Positions 60,245 through 64,000 of a stretch of 64,000 bases of DNA are shown one piece after another. Made by a program: the position numbers and the translations under genes. The first letter of the stretch is position 1; each line of letters opens with the position of its first letter. Below the pieces are notes generated by a model, which saw only the letters and a program-made list of their open reading frames with translations, was not told where the DNA came from and searched no databases. Origin of the DNA: Actinomycetales bacterium (lineage in GTDB: Bacteria > Actinomycetota > Actinomycetes > Actinomycetales > Dermatophilaceae); contig JADKAO010000008.1 of the NCBI GenBank assembly GCA_016715285.1, positions 1 through 64,000 of the forward strand, in the 5' to 3' direction.

Positions 60245-60439
60245 GCTGCTCACTCTCTCGGCGGGGATTGTTGGGTAGGTGTGCGTGAGCTGTGGCTTTC
60301 CTGTGAGCCATTGTCGCAGTGTCTTGGTCTTCGAATGGGGACACAGCGGCGGCACAGGTTGGGGGAGGAGCCTGGCGCCCTGATCGTTGCCGTTGCGTTC
60401 CGAGGGCTTTTCGTCAAGTTCAACCCCGAGAGGTATGCC

Positions 60440-60979
60440 GTGACTCACCTTCCCGAGGCCCAGTTCCCTGAGGCGTTCGCAGGCTCTGATGCGGCGTCCC
60501 CTGCGGTGGCGGCGACTAGCGCGGCGGGGCCAACAAGGGCGCCGGGGTCAAGTGGCGCGGCTAAGGGCGCTGTCGAGCCGGACGGTTCGCAAGTGCCGAC
60601 CGCTGGTTCAACGCCGGCAATGGAGGGAGCCGAGCCTGGCCACCCACTCGCCCGGGCGCGGTGGAGTGGCAAGACGACCGCGATTGTGGCGGCAGCGGTG
60701 TTGGGCGTGAGTTCGGTGGGAGCGGTGGCAGCGGCTGCCGCGACCCCAACCGGGATCTCGGCGCCTGGAGGTCAAGGTGGCCCTGGTGGGTTGGGTGGTC
60801 CCGGTGGGCGGGGTGGCCCCGGAGGTGGCGGCCGCGGCATACCCAACCAGGGCGGCATACCCAATCAAAATGGACTCCCGGGGGTGGGCTTACCCAATCA
60901 AAATGGACTCCCGGGGGTGGGCGGCATACCCAATCAAAGTGGACTCCCGGGGCAGGCTGCCGACCCGGCCCACACGTGA
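60440..60979 (+). CDS. Gly/Pro-rich single-pass membrane protein with GIPNQ repeats
   Basis: 179 residues from a GTG at 60440 that is itself the last part of an aggtatgccgtg motif. Cytosolic Ala/Gly/Pro-rich 1-78, one membrane segment (IVAAAVLGVSSVGAVAAAAA), then an exported tail: GGLGGPGGRGGPGG and four GIPNQ/GLPNQ...NGLPG repeats. Three repeats carry CGGCATAC, read as Gly-Ile-Pro with the rare ATA codon. Divergent from the two-component operon, so it may be under its control. No family recognised. Confidence 0.65.
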   Translation: MTHLPEAQFPEAFAGSDAASPAVAATSAAGPTRAPGSSGAAKGAVEPDGSQVPTAGSTPAMEGAEPGHPLARARWSGKTTAIVAAAVLGVSSVGAVAAAAATPTGISAPGGQGGPGGLGGPGGRGGPGGGGRGIPNQGGIPNQNGLPGVGLPNQNGLPGVGGIPNQSGLPGQAADPAHT

Positions 60980-61059
60980 GCGGAGCCAGATGATGGTTTC
61001 CCGAGGGTTTTAACCCGCATTTGGCTCCGACCGCGTGGCTCCGCTTGCCCTCTTCCTCG

Positions 61060-61110
61060 ATTCGATACCGGTTGTCGAGTCAGGGGTGGGCGTCGGGTAT
61101 CGACACGGCG
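61060..61110. repeat. Copy of the GATTCGATACC / GGGTATCGA element
   Basis: gattcgataccggttgtcg, about 15 bases, then gtcgggtatcgacacgg. Lies between the glycine-rich gene and pckG 3' ends (convergent). Confidence 0.7.
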
Positions 61111-61148
61111 AAGATAGTTGGGGCGAGCGGGCGAGCGGGCGCACAGCG

Positions 61149-61180
61149 AAGGGGGCCACGGCATACACCGTGGCCCCCTT
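61149..61180 (-). terminator. Terminator of pckG, motif in the loop
   Basis: 13-bp perfect stem aagggggccacgg/ccgtggcccccTT with loop cataca; the left arm end and loop form one CGGCATAC copy. Forty bases after the pckG stop; on the minus strand the stem starts aagggggccac and ends in cccccTT. Confidence 0.85.
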
Positions 61181-61220
61181 GCTGCCCACTGAACCCAACG
61201 GCTCAGCGGCGAACTACCAA

Positions 61221-63017
61221 CTACGCGTCCGCGAGGCGAGCCTTGAGGCCATCGAGCTCGGCCTGGAGCGCCGGCGGGAGCTTGTCACCAAACTTGGCAA
61301 ACCACTCCTCGATCATCGGGAGCTCCTTGCGCCAGTCTTCGATGTCGACCTTGAGCGCCTTGACGACGTCATCGTCGGCCATGTCCAGACCGGTGGTGTC
61401 GATGTCCTCGGGCCGGGGCACGAGACCGACGGGGGTCTCGATAGCGTCGACCTTGCCTTCGAGGCGCTCGACGACCCACTTGAGGACGCGGGCGTTGTCG
61501 CCGAATCCGGGCCACAGCCAGTGACCGTCAGCGTCCTTGCGGAACCAGTTGACCTGGAAGATCTTGGGCAGCTTCGACTCGTCGTGCTGCTTGCCGATCT
61601 CGAGCCAGTGGTTCATGTAGTCGCCGGCGTGGTAGCCGATAAAGGGGAGCATCGCCATCGGGTCGCGGCGGACGACGCCGACCGCGCCGGTCGCCGCAGC
61701 GGTCGTCTCGGACGACAGGGTCGCCCCGACGAAGGTGCCGTGGGTCCAGTTGCGCGATTCGTAGACCAGCGGGACCGTCGTGGCGCGACGACCACCGAAG
61801 AGGATCGCGTCGATCGGGACACCGTCGGGGTTGTTGTACTCGTCGGCGAGCATCGGGCACTGCGAGGCAGGCGTCGTGAACCGGCTGTTGGGGTGGCTCG
61901 ACAGCTCGGTGCTCTCGGGCGTCCAGCTGTTGCCCTTCCAGTCGGTCAGGTGAGCCGGCTTCTCCTTGGTCATGCCCTCCCACCAGACGTCGCCGTCATC
62001 GGTGAGCGCAACGTTGGTGAAGATCGAGTTGCCCTTTTCGATGGTGCGCATCGCCATGGGGTTGGTGTTCATGCCGGTGCCAGGCGCAACGCCGAAGAGA
62101 CCGAACTCGGGGTTCACGGCATACAGGCGACCGTCTTCACCGAAACGCATCCACGCGATGTCGTCGCCGATCATCTCGGCCTTCCAGCCTTCGATGGTGG
62201 GCTCGAGCATGGCGAGGTTGGTCTTGCCACACGCCGACGGGAACGCACCCGCGATGTACTTGACGACACCCTCAGGCGAGGTGAGCTTGAGGATGAGCAT
62301 GTGCTCGGCCATCCAGCCCTCGTCGCGGGCCATCGCCGAGGCGATGCGCAGCGAATAGCACTTCTTGCCCAGCAGCGCGTTGCCGCCGTAACCCGAACCG
62401 TACGACCAGATTTCGCGGGTCTCGGGGTAGTGGGTGATGTACTTCGTGTCGCTGCACGGCCACGGCACGTCTTCCTGGCCGGGCTCGAGCGGGGCGCCGA
62501 CCGAGTGCAGACCCTGGACGAAGTCCGCCTGGATCTCTTCCATCTTGGCCAGGACCGGGGTGCCGATGCGGGCCATGATGTTCATGTTGATGACGACATA
62601 TGCCGAGTCAGAGATCTCGACGCCGAACATCGGGACCTTGGCGTCAAGGTGACCCATGACGAACGGGATGACGTACATCGTGCGGCCCTTCATGCACCCG
62701 GCATACAGCCCGCGCATGATTTCCTTCATCTCCGCCGGGGCCTTCCAGTGGTTGGTGGGGCCGGCGTCTTCCTCCTTCTCGGAGTTGATGAAGGTGCGGT
62801 CTTCGACGCGAGCGACGTCACTCGGGCTCGACACGCAGTAGTAGGAGTTGGGCTTCTTCTCGTCGTTGAGACGCTTGAACGTCCCGGCCGCGACGAGCTC
62901 CTGAGCTAGCGCGTCGATTTCCTCCGGCGTCCCCGTGACCCAGTGGATCTTGTCGGGGGTCGTCAGTGCGGCGACCTCCTCGACCCAGGCAGCCAAGGCC
63001 TTGTGCGTCGTGCTCAT
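61221..63017 (-). CDS. pckG: Phosphoenolpyruvate carboxykinase (GTP)
   Basis: 598 residues from ATG 63017, standard for the GTP-dependent class. Makes PEP from oxaloacetate with GTP for gluconeogenesis. Motifs: GYGGNALLGKKCYSLRIAS, AGAFPSACGKTNLAML (P-loop with the reactive Cys), MIGDDIAWMRFG (metal Asp), GRRATTVPLVYESRNW, VNWFRKDADGHWLWPGFGDN (guanine binding). Single gene with its own terminator. Confidence 0.97.
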   Translation of the reverse strand: MSTTHKALAAWVEEVAALTTPDKIHWVTGTPEEIDALAQELVAAGTFKRLNDEKKPNSYYCVSSPSDVARVEDRTFINSEKEEDAGPTNHWKAPAEMKEIMRGLYAGCMKGRTMYVIPFVMGHLDAKVPMFGVEISDSAYVVINMNIMARIGTPVLAKMEEIQADFVQGLHSVGAPLEPGQEDVPWPCSDTKYITHYPETREIWSYGSGYGGNALLGKKCYSLRIASAMARDEGWMAEHMLILKLTSPEGVVKYIAGAFPSACGKTNLAMLEPTIEGWKAEMIGDDIAWMRFGEDGRLYAVNPEFGLFGVAPGTGMNTNPMAMRTIEKGNSIFTNVALTDDGDVWWEGMTKEKPAHLTDWKGNSWTPESTELSSHPNSRFTTPASQCPMLADEYNNPDGVPIDAILFGGRRATTVPLVYESRNWTHGTFVGATLSSETTAAATGAVGVVRRDPMAMLPFIGYHAGDYMNHWLEIGKQHDESKLPKIFQVNWFRKDADGHWLWPGFGDNARVLKWVVERLEGKVDAIETPVGLVPRPEDIDTTGLDMADDDVVKALKVDIEDWRKELPMIEEWFAKFGDKLPPALQAELDGLKARLADA

Positions 63018-63368
63018 CGGCTTTTCGTCCCTTTCCTGCGTCACGCGCGGACGCGTTTGGTTGCGGTGGTCGAGGGCCCACTGCCTCGGGACGGGACGGT
63101 TCGCCGTCCGGAGACGCAACAGACGCCTCGGTCGAGTCCACGCTATCCCGCAGGGGTAGGGGACCGGAACCGGCCGGAGGTCCTCACCTGGTGAGTCGGC
63201 TCACAAGTGCTGTGGTTGCGGACCGCGAGGTGGGTATGCGGTGTGACCTGGGTGAACGGGTGGTTACCGAAGGAGAACCGATTTCCCCCAGGGCCGGTAT
63301 GCCGTTACGCTTGCTCCTCGTTGCGCCCGCGGGTTGTGGGTGCGGCGAAGTGAGTGAAAAACAGATTG
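63018..63368. other. Upstream region of pckG and tRNA-Arg
   Basis: About 350 bases without a supported gene. It must hold divergent promoters for pckG (minus) and tRNA-Arg (plus). A GTATGCCG copy lies at 63297. A ribosome site for pckG (aaagggacg on the minus strand) is visible at about 63026-63034. No clear operator. Confidence 0.5.
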
Positions 63369-63441
63369 GCGCCCGTAGCTCAACGGATAGAGCATCTGAC
63401 TACGGATCAGAAGGTTAGGGGTTCGAATCCCTTCGGGCGCG
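63369..63441 (+). tRNA. tRNA-Arg (ACG)
   Basis: 73 nt. Acceptor GCGCCCG/CGGGCGC; D arm TAGCTCAACGGATAGAGC; anticodon arm CATCTGACTACGGATCAGAAG with loop giving ACG; T arm GGGGTTCGAATCCCT. Discriminator G; no CCA encoded. A transposase gene end lies 44 bases downstream. Confidence 0.95.
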
Positions 63442-63484
63442 CTTTGTGATGTCTCAAGACATCGGAAACCCCTGAACCCCTGGT

Positions 63485-64000
63485 TTAGGGGTTTTCTGTT
63501 GTTCGGGGTTGGTATCGGCGGGTGGTGTCGAGGGTGAGTTGGCGGAGGATTTCGCCGGTGGTGGTGTGGATGATGGTGATCTCGAGGTCGTGGACCAGGG
63601 CGGTGATGGGTTGGCCGTTGTAGGCGCGGCCGAGGCCGATGTGGAAGAGCTGTCCTCGGTGGCGGAGGGTGATTTTGCCGTTGTTGACTTTGTCGGTGCG
63701 GATGCGGGTGTGGGTTCGGGTCGTGGGTTCGTTGGGGGTGGCTTTGGGTCGGGTGGTGTAGGCCGCGGCGGGGGTGCGCCGGCCGATGCCGCGGTGGGGC
63801 CGGTGGTGGTTGTACAGCTGCTGGAACTCGTTCAAGAGGGTGTTGAGGTCGGTGATCGTGGCTGGTTGGTTCGGTTGAGCTTTGAGCCATTTCTTGAGTG
63901 TTTGCTGGAAGCGCTCGACCTTGCCTTGGGTTTGGGGGTGGTTGCCGGCCGTTCTTTTGGGTGATGCCCAGGGTGGCGAGTTCGTGTTCGAAGGCGTTGC
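63485..64000 (-). pseudogene. IS481-type transposase, 3' part, frameshifted and cut by the window end
   Basis: The frame from about 63945 down to 63485 reads HPQTQGKVERFQQTLKKWL, NEFQQLYNHHRPHRGIGRRT and PAAAY: the end of a DDE integrase core (catalytic Glu in KVERF) plus a C-terminal domain. Upstream, 63950-64000, GITQKNGR lies in another frame, so one or two bases are missing between them. The element continues beyond the window. The palindrome gatgtctcaagacatc (63448-63463) and a short stem at 63467-63495 (acccctggtttaggggt) may belong to its end. Confidence 0.75.

Larger units (their letters stand above)
1211..63304. repeat. Window-wide motif GTATGCCG / CGGCATAC (about 100 copies)
   Basis: Starts by eye: 1211 3313 3751 4529 4718 4878 5252 6079 6500 6568 6851 7684 8376 8620 8826 9516 9624 10800 11181 11350 12163 13377 13541 13907 14537 15164 15347 15645 15905 16077 19112 19495 19579 20113 20346 20371 20712 21258 22554 22890 23922 24028 24855 25249 25276 25910 26230 26498 27000 28911 28934 31524 31774 31867 31996 32003 32803 33209 33236 34671 34760 35675 36973 36995 38213 38223 39010 39191 40194 40204 42043 42299 42739 43188 43727 45119 45439 45886 47837 50523 50799 51193 51434 52051 52336 52413 55232 56381 56849 57764 58590 59467 60433 60835 60853 60922 61159 62117 62699 63297. 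Flanks favour GGTATGCCGT. Most copies are inside genes, on either strand. Confidence 0.9.

Overview
The window is high-GC DNA (roughly 68-70% by eye) with actinobacterial gene content: a GTP-type PEP carboxykinase, a dcd gene beside tRNA-Gly, a LytR-CpsA-Psr (LCP) protein, a DUF222/HNH (13E12-type) protein, DUF3618/holin-like envelope genes, small proteins with YxxxD motifs resembling type VII secretion substrates, and an Rv0338c-like Fe-S oxidoreductase. An Intrasporangiaceae/Dermatophilaceae-type actinobacterium is my best guess. That placement is inference; there is no rRNA or marker phylogeny here.

Layout. 1-2.9 kb: a decayed copy of a DUF1023 hydrolase followed by three tandem paralogous lipoproteins. 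3.2-8 kb: rtcB (minus), then a kynurenine operon kynB-kynU-kynA in which kynB is interrupted by a 9-bp minisatellite with a frame change. 8.1-10.9 kb: an intact cassette of small YxxxD protein, DUF1023 hydrolase and lipoprotein. 10.9-16.9 kb: hydroxyacid dehydrogenase, aminotransferase and carbamate kinase (minus), then glycerate kinase and a zinc alcohol dehydrogenase (plus). 17-20.3 kb: DUF222-HNH gene, an intergenic repeat block, ltrA. 20.5-21.3 kb: tRNA-Gly and dcd. 21.4-23.9 kb: a second YxxxD cassette with a calpain-like peptidase and a lipoprotein. 24-27.6 kb: an osmolyte (OpuC-type) ABC operon whose ATPase and first permease are fused. 27.6-30.9 kb: paired lipoproteins and an envelope/stress trio. 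31-38.2 kb: SDR, membrane Fe-S oxidoreductase, cytidine-deaminase-like gene, MarR regulator, diiron protein and its ferredoxin reductase. 38.3-42.1 kb: an HExxH protein, a YtxH-like protein, cysK-cysE. 42.1-47.7 kb: a four-gene coupled operon (subtilase, ECF sigma, small beta-domain protein, TPR-CHAT protease). 47.9-50.4 kb: tRNA-Ser(TGA) followed by a lower-GC island (DUF2304, GT2) and a DUF2975/HTH pair. 50.5-55.2 kb: ceramidase-like protein, FolP2-like protein, cold-shock protein, a frameshifted LCP gene, tRNA-Ser(GCT). 55.3-61 kb: GtrA, GT39 transferase, two-component system, glycine-rich membrane protein. 61.2-64 kb: pckG, tRNA-Arg(ACG), and the end of an IS481-type transposase cut by the window edge.

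The strongest unexplained signal is not a gene. The 8-mer GTATGCCG (extended form GGTATGCCGT, reverse ACGGCATACC) occurs about 100 times on the two strands, against roughly 2-3 expected from base composition. It lies both inside genes, where it forces rare codons such as ATA and GTA, and as inverted pairs making perfect hairpins after genes. It is missing from the tRNA-Ser island. This is how DNA uptake sequences behave in Neisseria and Pasteurellaceae, and I know of no described equivalent in Actinobacteria. Other repeat classes are a GATTCGATACCC/GGGTATCGAATC intergenic family, a 22-nt-arm hairpin family with a variable centre, and in-frame minisatellites inside at least seven genes.
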